Notes under the pieces: model-generated
Seen by the model: the letters and a program-made list of their open reading frames with translations, nothing else
The model's database searches: none
Told to the model about the DNA's origin: nothing
Part shown: in pieces, positions 18,611 to 27,801 of the stretch
Numbering within the stretch: the stretch's first letter is position 1
Layout of the letters: the number at the start of each line of letters is the position of its first letter
Assembly (NCBI GenBank): GCA_947627465.1
Contig: CANQWD010000010.1
Coordinates: 29,036-93,035, forward strand
DNA: 64,000 nt
Reading direction: 5' to 3'
From: an uncultured Clostridia bacterium
Lineage (GTDB): Bacteria; Bacillota; Clostridia; Oscillospirales; Ruminococcaceae
Position numbers and translations under genes: made by a program

Positions 18611-19653
18611 ACGAAACTTGGATATTCGTAGGAGCGGCGCTCGGCTCTTTTCTGCTGACGTGGCTGGGAGGATTTTGGCTGATACCGCTGCTTCACAAGC
18701 TGAAATACGGGCAGACGATACTCGATATCGGTCCGAAATGGCACAAGGCGAAAAAAGAGGGCACGGCGACGATGGGCGGCATTTCGTTCATTATCGGAGT
18801 GACGGTCTGCTTTGTGATAGGCATGATCGTTTTGGCAAACAACGGCAAGAATTATGTCGGCGCTGACAAGCCCGAGTTTATCCGCTCTGTCGCGGGAATG
18901 GCTATGGCGGTCCTGCTCGGATTTATGGGATTTCTCGATGACTTTATTAAGGTAAAGAAGAAGCACAACGAGGGGCTTTCATGGATACAGAAAATCATAT
19001 TTCAGGTAATGATAATCGCGGCGTATTTTACGACGCTGTATATAAACGGTCTTTCGCGCACAGTTATCTCGTTCCCAGGCGGCGCTCAATGGGATTTGGG
19101 ACTGTTTTATTACCCGCTTGTGGGACTGCTGATAATTTATATGGTGAACGCCGTAAATCTTACGGACGGCATAGACGGGCTTTGCAGCTGCGTCACCACC
19201 GTTTATATGATAGCGTTTTCGGTAATTACGGCGGTTTTGGGAATGTTCGGGCAGCAGCTTCTTGCTTACTGCGCGGCGGGCGGCTGTATCGGCTTCCTGA
19301 CGTGGAACGCGCCCCCCGCTAAGGTTTTTATGGGAGACACAGGCTCAATGTTTTTGGGCGGTATGGTGTGCGCTCTGGGATTGGGCTGCGGCGCGGAATT
19401 CCTTATGGTTATCGCGGGTATCGTTTACGTTCTCGAAGCGCTGTCCGTGGTCATTCAATCGACCGTGTTCAAGATAACGCGCAAGATGTACCACACCAAA
19501 GAGGGCAAGCGCCTTTTCAAGATGACGCCCATTCATCACCACTTCGAGCTTTCAAGCTGGAGCGAGCTTAAGATAGACTGTGTGTTCTCGCTTGTCGGAC
19601 TGCTGTTCGGCGGACTGGCGGTCTTATTCGCGTTTAATATGTTCACAAAATAA
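18607..19653 (+). CDS. mraY: Phospho-MurNAc-pentapeptide transferase
   Basis: GPKWHKAKKEGTATMGG...NAVNLTDGIDGL...FMGDTGSMFLGG...HHHFE. Confidence 0.96.
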   Translation: MNETWIFVGAALGSFLLTWLGGFWLIPLLHKLKYGQTILDIGPKWHKAKKEGTATMGGISFIIGVTVCFVIGMIVLANNGKNYVGADKPEFIRSVAGMAMAVLLGFMGFLDDFIKVKKKHNEGLSWIQKIIFQVMIIAAYFTTLYINGLSRTVISFPGGAQWDLGLFYYPLVGLLIIYMVNAVNLTDGIDGLCSCVTTVYMIAFSVITAVLGMFGQQLLAYCAAGGCIGFLTWNAPPAKVFMGDTGSMFLGGMVCALGLGCGAEFLMVIAGIVYVLEALSVVIQSTVFKITRKMYHTKEGKRLFKMTPIHHHFELSSWSELKIDCVFSLVGLLFGGLAVLFAFNMFTK

Positions 19654-19660
19654 ACGATAG

Positions 19661-19785
19661 ACAATTGACAGTGTACGGTCAATGCGTCGGCTTCGCCGAC
19701 AGGTTTGGATCGTATACTGATAATAGAGCGGATCTAACGCTTCAACTTGCAGTATAACTGTCAACTTTTAACTGTAAACTGTTTC
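19661..19785. repeat. MITE-like family B element in the mraY-ftsW gap
   Basis: gacaattgacagtgtacggtcaatg ... cttgcagtataactgtcaacttttaactgtaaactg; imperfect inverted ends. Confidence 0.5.
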
Positions 19786-19796
19786 GGGGGGATAAA

Positions 19797-21380
19797 ATGC
19801 AGACAAGAAATGTTTCGGAAAGGGGAAAACAGGCGCCGCCTAGGTCTTCCGCGATGCAGCGCGGAAGCAGACCGCAGACCGCGCCCCGCGCTAACGGCAG
19901 ACCTCAAAGCGCTCCGCGCCCCAATTCGCAAAATCGGAACGGAAAACCGCAGGCCTCGCCCCGTGCGGGCGGCGGAACCCGAACAGCTCCGCGTTCCGAA
20001 ATACCGCGCGGAGGTTCAAGAGGGCAGGCAACGCCCCGACAGGCGGCTTTGCGTCCAAACGCAAGCGGGCAAGCCGCGCCGAACAGGTCGGCGAGACCGC
20101 AGAACGCCCCGATACCTAAGACTGCGGCTAAGCCGAAAGCTCAAAAGGCTCCCAAGGATCCTACGGATAAGCTCAGAAAGAAGAAAGAAAAGGAAAAAGC
20201 ACGGGAGCTTGCCAAAGAACGCAAAAAAGACCCGAACCGCATTAAGTTCTTCAGCTTTGAGGGCAGAGTGGATATACCTATGCTCATCATCACGCTTGTT
20301 TTGCTTGCCGTGGGCATTACGATGATGTTTTCGGCAAGCCCCGCTTATTCCTACCGCGACAACCACGGAGACAGCTACGCGTATGTCAGACGTCAGATGA
20401 CGGCGGCTGTTATAGGTCTTGCGGGCATGGCTATGCTCACGATGTTCGACTATCGTTTTTTGAGGTATGAATCGAAGCGGCTGCACATCACGGCGGCGCA
20501 TATTTTCCTTGTCATTTGTATAATCTTGAACGCGATGTGCTATTTTGTCGGCATCGAAGCGCAGGGCGGACAAAAACGCTGGCTTCAGGTCCCGATAATC
20601 GGGCAGTTTCAGCCGTCGGACTTTTTAAAGGTCGCGCTGATAATTTTTATGGCGTGTTATATTCAAAAAAATTCCGACAAAATGCGCACATTTAAGCGCG
20701 GTCTTTTGATACCGCTGTTAATAATGGTGCCCGTGGCGGGTTCTGTTATCGTGCAGAAACACCTTTCGTGTCTGCTCATTATAGCGATGATATTCGCCGT
20801 GATGATGTTCGTGGGCGGCGTTAATTTGAAAGAAGCCGTGCCCATTGCGGTGGGATTTGTGCTGATCGTTTTCTTCGTCGTCAGCGTTGTACAGGTCGGA
20901 TATTTCCAACAGCGTATCGAGTATATGGACCCTCTTTCCGATCCGGGAGATCAGTCATATCAGAACTATCAGTCCGCGCTGGCTATCGGCTCGGGAGGAA
21001 TTTGGGGCAAAGGCTTCGGAAACTCCAGTCAGAAGTACTATTATCTGCCCGAAGCGCAAAACGACTTTGTTTACGCTATCCTCGTGGAGGAATTCGGGCT
21101 TGTGGGCGGAATTTTTGTGATTTTGATGTTCATCATTTTCATAATGCGCGGGCTTTACATTGCAAGAAAAGCCGAGGACAAATTCGGTTGTCTTGTCGCT
21201 ACGGGAATAACGTTCCAGATAGGCGTGCAGGCGCTGCTTAACATCGCGGTAAATCTTTGCTGTATCCCCAATACGGGCGTGTCTCTGCCGTTTTTCAGCT
21301 ACGGCGGTACGGCGCTTGTTTTGCAGCTTTGGGAAATGGGTTTGCTGCTGTCGATAAGCAAGCGGGCGCGCGTTAACTGA
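19797..21380 (+). CDS. ftsW: Lipid II polymerase FtsW (SEDS) with ~150-aa basic N-terminal extension
   Basis: SEDS TM core with SGGIWGKGFGNSSQKYYYLPEAQNDFVYAILVEEFGLVGG; N-terminus rich in R/P/A/Q. Confidence 0.93.
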   Translation: MQTRNVSERGKQAPPRSSAMQRGSRPQTAPRANGRPQSAPRPNSQNRNGKPQASPRAGGGTRTAPRSEIPRGGSRGQATPRQAALRPNASGQAAPNRSARPQNAPIPKTAAKPKAQKAPKDPTDKLRKKKEKEKARELAKERKKDPNRIKFFSFEGRVDIPMLIITLVLLAVGITMMFSASPAYSYRDNHGDSYAYVRRQMTAAVIGLAGMAMLTMFDYRFLRYESKRLHITAAHIFLVICIILNAMCYFVGIEAQGGQKRWLQVPIIGQFQPSDFLKVALIIFMACYIQKNSDKMRTFKRGLLIPLLIMVPVAGSVIVQKHLSCLLIIAMIFAVMMFVGGVNLKEAVPIAVGFVLIVFFVVSVVQVGYFQQRIEYMDPLSDPGDQSYQNYQSALAIGSGGIWGKGFGNSSQKYYYLPEAQNDFVYAILVEEFGLVGGIFVILMFIIFIMRGLYIARKAEDKFGCLVATGITFQIGVQALLNIAVNLCCIPNTGVSLPFFSYGGTALVLQLWEMGLLLSISKRARVN

Positions 21381-21411
21381 TACGCGTTAACTGATATAGG
21401 AGGTGCTAAAA

Positions 21412-22545
21412 ATGAAGGTGATATTTGCGGCGGGCGGTACGGCGGGGCACATAAATCCCGCGCTTGCCATTGCCGACAAAATGAAAAAGGTGTTTCCCGA
21501 AACGGATATACTGTTTATCGGAACTCCGAATGGTATGGAAAGCCGTTTGGTGACTAAGGCGGGCTATGATTTCAAGGGTGTGGAGATGTCGGGTTTTCAG
21601 CGCGATCTTTCACCGAAATCCGTTTTGAGAAATGTCAAGGCGGCGTACTGCTACCTTGTTTCCGCGAAGATCGCGGTTCGCCGTATCATCAAGGAATTCA
21701 AGCCCGATCTGGCTGTCGGTACGGGCGGCTACGTCACGGGGACGGTGCTGCGTCAGGCGGTCGCCATGGGTATCAAGACCGTTACCCACGAGAGCAACTC
21801 TTATCCCGGCGCGGCTACCAAGCTGTTATCCGACAAGGCGGATAAAGTCCTGTTGGCGGCGGAGGACGCAAAGAAGTATCTTAAGGACGCTTCGCGGTGC
21901 GTTGTTACGGGAAATCCTTTACGCTCGAACATTCCCATAGAGGCACGCGCCGCGGCACGGGAGCGTTTGGGGCTGCCCGACTGCTTTACCGTTTTATCGT
22001 TCGGCGGAAGTCTCGGCGCGAACAAGATCACAAGCGCCGTGGCGGAGCTTATCGCATGGGAGCAGAAAACGGGCGAGATCAACCACATTCACTCTTACGG
22101 CGGCAAAAATAAAGACCTGTTTCTTGACGCTTTGAAAGAGGCTAATGTTCGCGAGGACAAGCGCCACCTTATTTTTAAAGAATACATCGACAATATGTAC
22201 ACCTGTATGTGCGCCGCCGACCTTATCATTTCCCGCGCGGGTGCTATGACGATAACCGAGCTTACCGAGATCGGCAGACCGTCCGTCCTTGTGCCGTACC
22301 CCGCGGCGGCGGAAAATCACCAATACTACAACGCGATGACGTTAGTCAACCAAAACGCCGCTATCCTTATCGAGGACAAAAACCTTACCAAAGCCAAGCT
22401 TGTGGACGAGGTCTCAAAGCTTTACGCGGACAGAGGACGGCTGAAGCTTATGGAGGAGAACGCGGGAAAAATGCGCAAAGCGAACGCCGCGGACATTATT
22501 CTTAAAGAGATCGTCGAGCTTTGCGGCGAGGATAGCTTTAAATAG
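21412..22545 (+). CDS. murG: UDP-GlcNAc--MurNAc-pentapeptide-lipid GlcNAc transferase
   Basis: MKVIFAAGGTAGHINPALAIADKM...VGTGGYVTG...TITELTEIGRPSVLVPYP. Confidence 0.96.
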   Translation: MKVIFAAGGTAGHINPALAIADKMKKVFPETDILFIGTPNGMESRLVTKAGYDFKGVEMSGFQRDLSPKSVLRNVKAAYCYLVSAKIAVRRIIKEFKPDLAVGTGGYVTGTVLRQAVAMGIKTVTHESNSYPGAATKLLSDKADKVLLAAEDAKKYLKDASRCVVTGNPLRSNIPIEARAAARERLGLPDCFTVLSFGGSLGANKITSAVAELIAWEQKTGEINHIHSYGGKNKDLFLDALKEANVREDKRHLIFKEYIDNMYTCMCAADLIISRAGAMTITELTEIGRPSVLVPYPAAAENHQYYNAMTLVNQNAAILIEDKNLTKAKLVDEVSKLYADRGRLKLMEENAGKMRKANAADIILKEIVELCGEDSFK

Positions 22546-22632
22546 CCGAATACGACCATGCGAAGTCAATTGTAATCACCAATTTGCCCGTTTCAACATA
22601 CTATGCAGTATAATTGTTGAAAGGGTGATGAT

Positions 22633-23898
22633 ATGAGCGATCGCCAAAAACTTATCGTAAACGGCGGCAGACGTTTGGAGGGCGAGCTTCGCGTTCACGG
22701 CGCGAAAAACAGCGCTCTGCCGCTGCTTTCCGCGGCTGTGCTGGCGCACGGTGAGACAGTTCTGCACAACTGCCCCGCGCTTACCGATGTGGACGTTGCC
22801 TGTAGGATTTTAACGCATATCGGCTGCAAATGCCGCCGCAGCGGAGATACCGTCACTGTGGACGCGACAAATGTTTTCGGCGGAGAGATCCCCGACAACC
22901 TTATGCGTGAAATGCGCTCCTCGATAGTATTTCTGGGAGCGATGCTCGGGCGCACGGGGCGCTGCAAGCTTACATTCCCGGGCGGTTGCGAGTTGGGAGC
23001 GCGTCCAATTGACCTGCATCTTTCCGCGCTTCGCCAAATGGGAGCGGAAATTATCGAGCAGCACGGCTATCTTGACTGCAATGTCGGGAAAGGTTTGCAC
23101 GGCGCAAAGATAGTGCTGTCGTTCCCGTCCGTGGGGGCTACGGAGAATATTCTTTTAGCCGCCGTTACCGCCAAGGGCGAGACCGAGATCCACAACGCCG
23201 CCCGCGAACCCGAGATCGTCGACCTTGCCGATTTTCTGAGTAAATGCGGCGCGAAGATACGCGGCGCGGGCGAGAGCGTTATCGCGATAGACGGCGTTGA
23301 ACGTTTGGAACCTTGCGAGCACAGCGTTATCCCCGACCGAATAGCGGCGGGAACCTATCTTTGCGCGGCGGCGATGACCCGCGGCGAGATGATTCTCACG
23401 CATTGTTGTCCCGAGCATATGACGGGATTTTTGCAGGTCTTGGAAGCTATGGGTATGCGAATTTACACTTACGGCGGTGGAAAAATGTACCTCAGCGGCA
23501 AAAAAAGCTACAAAGCCCCTCCCACCGTAAGAACGATGCCTTATCCCGGCTTCCCGACGGATATTCAAGCGCCGTTTACCGCGCTTTGCACTACCGCCGA
23601 GGGTACGAGCGTTTTCGTTGAAACGATATTTGAGAACCGCTTCAGACATGTATCGGAGCTGGTGCGCCTCGGCGCGTCTATAAAAACCGAGGGCAGAGTT
23701 TGTGTGGTTCAGGGCGTAAAGCAGCTTTCGGGCGCGAAAGTCTGCGCTGCCGAGCTTCGCGGCGGCGCGGCTCTTGTCGTTGCTTCTCTCGCGGCGGAGG
23801 GTACGAGCGAGATAAGCGGTCTGCAATACATCGACAGAGGTTATGAATGTCTTGAGGGCGCACTGCGTTCGATAGGCGCGGATATTAAAAGAGTATGA
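22633..23898 (+). CDS. murA: UDP-GlcNAc 1-carboxyvinyltransferase
   Basis: VNGGRRLEGELRVHGAKNSALPLLSA...GRTGRCKLTFPGGCELGARPIDLH. Confidence 0.95.
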   Translation: MSDRQKLIVNGGRRLEGELRVHGAKNSALPLLSAAVLAHGETVLHNCPALTDVDVACRILTHIGCKCRRSGDTVTVDATNVFGGEIPDNLMREMRSSIVFLGAMLGRTGRCKLTFPGGCELGARPIDLHLSALRQMGAEIIEQHGYLDCNVGKGLHGAKIVLSFPSVGATENILLAAVTAKGETEIHNAAREPEIVDLADFLSKCGAKIRGAGESVIAIDGVERLEPCEHSVIPDRIAAGTYLCAAAMTRGEMILTHCCPEHMTGFLQVLEAMGMRIYTYGGGKMYLSGKKSYKAPPTVRTMPYPGFPTDIQAPFTALCTTAEGTSVFVETIFENRFRHVSELVRLGASIKTEGRVCVVQGVKQLSGAKVCAAELRGGAALVVASLAAEGTSEISGLQYIDRGYECLEGALRSIGADIKRV

Positions 23899-23939
23899 CG
23901 GCGGAATATGGATTATTCCCAAAAGGATGGTGACGGAAA

Positions 23940-25208
23940 ATGGCACGGAAAAGGAGCGGAGAACATTTTAAAAGCTCGCCCGAGGAACTGGGCAATTTAA
24001 AAGCAAAAAGCGCTCGCTCTTCTCGGAATACGCGTAAAAAATACGCCCGTTCCGCCGCGGAACATGACGCGGGCAAAGAAGCCGAAAAAATTATGCGCAA
24101 TAAAAGCCGACCGCGAAAGAAAAAGAAATTTCGCGGCGGCAATTATGCGCTTTATTATATTTTGGCGGCTGTCGTGGCCGTTGTCGTGCTGATAATTCTG
24201 TCTAACACCGTGTTTTTCAAGTGCTCTCATATCAACGTTTCGGGAAACGTCAAATACAGAGCCGAGGAGATAGCCGATAAATCGGGACTTAAGATTGGCG
24301 AAAATCTTCTGCGGATGAATACGTCTCAAGCCCGCGATAAGATCATAGAGTCTTTGGTATATGTCGATGAAGCCGAGGTAAAAAAATCATTTCCCACAAG
24401 CGTTGAAATTACCGTGACCGAAGCCGAAAAGGAATACTGTATAAGCGAGGGCGGCGTTACAGCGGCGATATCGCGCAAGGGCAAGATACTTGAGCACGGC
24501 GAAGCGGACGGTCTGCCTATTGTCAAAGGCTATGAAGCGGAAACGATCGAGATCGGCAAGTGGCTTAAATCAAAATCCGAGGGCAAAACAGAGATCCCCG
24601 ACATCATATTGAATGCTGCGGACAAGGCGGGTTTGAAGAATATTACCGAGATCGATATTACAGATAAGTTCTCAGTGAAAATAACCGTGGAAAACCGCGT
24701 TATCCTCCAGCTTGGACCCGCAGAGGAAGTTGAAAGCAAGCTGCTTGTCGCGGTTGAGATAATTACAAATCAGATCGGAAAGGATGAGTATGTGACGCTG
24801 CTGCTTACAAATCCCGAAAAAGTTCCCGTGCAGAACAACTCCATACCTCACACAAGCAGTCTCGCTTCAAGTAAGGCGGCTTCGACGGTATCTTCATCTT
24901 CCGCGGCGTCCGTGCCGGAATCCGTTGCAGAGCCGCAGGTTGATCCCGATCCCGATCCCGAACCCGAGCCTGAACCCGATCCCGAGCCCGATCCCGAGCC
25001 CGATCCCGAGCCCGATCCCGAGCCTGAACCCGATCCCGAACCCGAACCGGAACCCGATCCCGAACCCGATCCCGAACCGGAACCCGATCCCGAACCCGAA
25101 CCTGACCCCGAGCCTGAACCCGACCCCGAGCCGGAGCCTGACCCCGATCCCGACCCCGAACCGGAACCCGATCCCGAACCCGACCCGCAGCCCGCCTCGG
25201 AAACTTGA
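23940..25208 (+). CDS. FtsQ/DivIB-type division protein with C-terminal (D/E)P-repeat tail
   Basis: Basic N-terminus, one TM, POTRA-like [31 protein letters not shown]; ends in ~85-residue DP/EP repeats; lies between murA and ftsZ. Confidence 0.85.
   Translation: MARKRSGEHFKSSPEELGNLKAKSARSSRNTRKKYARSAAEHDAGKEAEKIMRNKSRPRKKKKFRGGNYALYYILAAVVAVVVLIILSNTVFFKCSHINVSGNVKYRAEEIADKSGLKIGENLLRMNTSQARDKIIESLVYVDEAEVKKSFPTSVEITVTEAEKEYCISEGGVTAAISRKGKILEHGEADGLPIVKGYEAETIEIGKWLKSKSEGKTEIPDIILNAADKAGLKNITEIDITDKFSVKITVENRVILQLGPAEEVESKLLVAVEIITNQIGKDEYVTLLLTNPEKVPVQNNSIPHTSSLASSKAASTVSSSSAASVPESVAEPQVDPDPDPEPEPEPDPEPDPEPDPEPDPEPEPDPEPEPEPDPEPDPEPEPDPEPEPDPEPEPDPEPEPDPDPDPEPEPDPEPDPQPASET
24944..25196. 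repeat. In-frame low-complexity tandem repeat encoding (D/E)P
   Basis: Degenerate 6-bp cccgat/cccgag/cccgaa units. Confidence 0.9.
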
Positions 25209-25417
25209 TACATTCCGTTAACAAAGCCGTTCCCGAAGCGCTATAAAATAACGCGTTCGCTTGAAACATTCAAGCAAATCGACGGAAAAGCCCTCGGTAC
25301 AGTTTTTATGCGGCGACGTCCTTTGGTATAAGCCCGTTATACCCCGCAAAAAATCCGCTTTGGGCAAAATCCACGAAAAATGTCGGCTAATATTCTTAAA
25401 ATTATCGGAAAAAAGAC

Positions 25418-25446
25418 TTGCATTTTGGATTGTGATGTGTTATAAT
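25418..25446 (+). promoter_or_regulatory. Promoter upstream of ftsZ
   Basis: TTGCAT-17 bp-TATAAT. Confidence 0.7.
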
Positions 25447-25497
25447 TATAAAGTAGTACTGTATGTATTGACGTAAAAAGTAGGAGGAGAGTATAAT

Positions 25498-26703
25498 ATG
25501 GCTTTTGCTATTGACGATATTGATGATGGATTTGATCTGAGCGACGATTTCCAAATGGACACCAAAATTATGGTGTTCGGCGTGGGCGGCGCGGGCGGAA
25601 ACGCCGCGGCTCACATGGTGGACAGCGGCGTTCTTGATGTTGAATATGTTATCGCGAACACCGATGTTGCCGCTTTGAGAAAAAAAGACGGCAGCAAAAT
25701 GAAGCGCATCCAGATAGGGCGCAAGACGACGCGCGGTCAAGGCGCGGGTAACGACCCGTCCAGAGGACAGGCTTCCGCAGAGGAAAACCGCGATGATATC
25801 GCCGCGGTTCTCGATGGCGTGTCTATGCTTTTCGTGGCTGCCGGAATGGGCGGCGGCACGGGCACGGGCGCGGCTCCCGTTGTGGCGAACATCGCCAAGG
25901 AAAAAGGTATTTTGACTGTCGGCGTTGTGACTAAGCCTTTCGATTGGGAGGGCGCGGCAAAGATGAGAATGGCTATCGGCGGCATTTCCGAGATGAAGAA
26001 GTATGTCGACGCGCTTATTATAATCCCCAACGACCGCGTGCGCGAGCTTAAAGGCTCTAAGCCCAAGGTTTCGCTTAAAGAGGCGTTCGGCGAGGTCGAC
26101 GATGTTCTTTGCAAAGCGGTAACGGGTATGATAACGCTTTTGCAGGGCGAGGGTTATATCAACGTCGATTTTGCGGATATCACTATGGCGCTGAAAGAAA
26201 GCGGTGTTGCGCATATTGCTATCGGCAAGGGTAAGGGCGACAGCAAGCTCGACGACGCTTTGAACGAGGTACTCAACAGCCCGCTGCTTGAAACGTCCAT
26301 TGACGGCGCTAGACGCGGCTTGTTGAATGTTTCCGTACCCTCTACGTTCCCGCTTGAGGAGTTCGACGGACTTTTCAAGGAAGTTTCCGAAAAGTTCAAC
26401 ACAGACGCGAAGTTCAAGCCCGGCGTTGTTTTCGACGACTCTCTCGCGGACGACGAACTTTCGCTTATCGTTGTGGCTACGGATTTTGCCGAAGAGTCTC
26501 AGCCCACGGTACTTACGGGTGTTACATCGCCGAATATACCGGTCGAGGGTCCCACGCCGGAGGAAACTCTTGAGTTCGATCCCGCTTCGGAGGTCGACGA
26601 AGTTTCTCAGCAGCCGAGCCGTGTGCCGTTTACGAGCGGATTCAGCGATTCGCAGGACATCGACACTTTGCTTCGGAAATTCAATCAGGGAAAAGAAAGT
26701 TAA
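25498..26703 (+). CDS. ftsZ: Cell division GTPase FtsZ
   Basis: KIMVFGVGGAGGNAAAHMV...FVAAGMGGGTGTGAAPVVANIAKE. Confidence 0.97.
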   Translation: MAFAIDDIDDGFDLSDDFQMDTKIMVFGVGGAGGNAAAHMVDSGVLDVEYVIANTDVAALRKKDGSKMKRIQIGRKTTRGQGAGNDPSRGQASAEENRDDIAAVLDGVSMLFVAAGMGGGTGTGAAPVVANIAKEKGILTVGVVTKPFDWEGAAKMRMAIGGISEMKKYVDALIIIPNDRVRELKGSKPKVSLKEAFGEVDDVLCKAVTGMITLLQGEGYINVDFADITMALKESGVAHIAIGKGKGDSKLDDALNEVLNSPLLETSIDGARRGLLNVSVPSTFPLEEFDGLFKEVSEKFNTDAKFKPGVVFDDSLADDELSLIVVATDFAEESQPTVLTGVTSPNIPVEGPTPEETLEFDPASEVDEVSQQPSRVPFTSGFSDSQDIDTLLRKFNQGKES

Positions 26704-26720
26704 TTGTTAATTGTGCGAAT

Positions 26721-26753
26721 ATCTCCCGCGGGAACGCGGGAGATTTTTATTTT
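26721..26753 (+). terminator. Intrinsic terminator of ftsZ
   Basis: ATCTCCCGCG-GGAA-CGCGGGAGAT then TTTTATTTTT. Confidence 0.9.
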
Positions 26754-26818
26754 TGGCGGTACAGTTCGCATATTTCCGTAGATTTTTTTGATTATTTTAT
26801 GAAATTGACTAAAACCGC

Positions 26819-26847
26819 TTGCATTTTTTCGCGTTTTGTTATACAAT
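26819..26847 (+). promoter_or_regulatory. Promoter for 26906 CDS
   Basis: TTGCAT-17 bp-TACAAT. Confidence 0.6.
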
Positions 26848-26905
26848 ATAATATGTAGTATTGTTTTTTCAAAGCTTTGATACATATTTAGTAAGAGAGG
26901 GATCT

Positions 26906-27781
26906 ATGATGGACAAGCTGGTGGCTTTTTTTAAAAACGTATGGTTCAGACGGGTTATCGCCGTGATTGGCTGGGGATATACCGCTTTTATGGCGTGGAT
27001 CGCGTGGCTGTGCTTCGCTTATTATTTGCAGTTCGATAATCCGACGCCCGCGTTTATTCTTTATCTTTTTATAAATGTTGCCGCGATGGGGCTGTTTATT
27101 TTGTCGCGCAGACAGGTCATCACCCGCGTAAATTCTTTTATTCTGCCGCTGATCGTTTTTTTGGTGACGTTTTTCGGCTTCGGGAATTGGTATATCGTAA
27201 TTCCCCCGATCGTCGTTATGTTGGTGCTGTTTTTCGTCAACGCTTCCAATGAAACGCTAAAGACCGTGCTCGGAACGATGCTTCTGTTGCTGTTCGTTAT
27301 CGGAATAGCGGGGCAGATAGGCGTTACGAGGTTTATAGGCGACCTTAAGCTGCTGGGTCCCGCTCTCTCAAAGCGCGATATCAGCTATGAGTCTTTGTCG
27401 AAAACGGGCGAATACCGCTTGGTGCGCTATCTTGACAGCTACCCCGACCGCAACACGATGACTTATTATGTTGAATATACGGGCGACGACTACAAGCTGC
27501 CGCAGGGCACGGCAAAAAAGGTATTTGGGTGCAAGAGTATTCACGTGGCGGCTTACACAAATATCACGCAGAATTTCGTAGAGTGGAAAGTTACAAAGAA
27601 AAACGGCAAGGAGACCGAGGTCTTGCTGGTCGATAAGAAAAACGAGCAGGAAAATCCGTATCTTGTAAAGACGACCAAGAGCACGGTGAAGTCAACGTCG
27701 GGTTCGGCGGTGCCTTCCTCGAGCAAAGCGGCTTCAAGCGGCGCAAATTCGGTGAATTCTTCCGAACCGACCGCGCAATGA
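26906..27781 (+). CDS. Polytopic membrane protein with Ser-rich C-terminal tail, unknown
   Basis: Several TM segments, soluble C-terminal part, SSKAASSGANSVNSSEP tail. Confidence 0.75.
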   Translation: MMDKLVAFFKNVWFRRVIAVIGWGYTAFMAWIAWLCFAYYLQFDNPTPAFILYLFINVAAMGLFILSRRQVITRVNSFILPLIVFLVTFFGFGNWYIVIPPIVVMLVLFFVNASNETLKTVLGTMLLLLFVIGIAGQIGVTRFIGDLKLLGPALSKRDISYESLSKTGEYRLVRYLDSYPDRNTMTYYVEYTGDDYKLPQGTAKKVFGCKSIHVAAYTNITQNFVEWKVTKKNGKETEVLLVDKKNEQENPYLVKTTKSTVKSTSGSAVPSSSKAASSGANSVNSSEPTAQ

Positions 27782-27801
27782 TTTTGAAAGGGAGTGTTGA
27801 T

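Noticed and set aside
24944-25196. Possible CRISPR-like repeat array
   Set aside because: In-frame coding 6-bp repeats without spacers; no cas genes. No CRISPR array was seen in the window
24848-25213. Minus-strand ORF of (GS)n repeats, and overlapping (RDRV)n ORF 24805-25269
   Set aside because: Shadow of the DP/EP repeat of the ftsQ-like gene; no RBS or independent support
25261-25476. 71-aa ORF between ftsQ-like gene and ftsZ
   Set aside because: Runs through the ftsZ promoter; no credible SD
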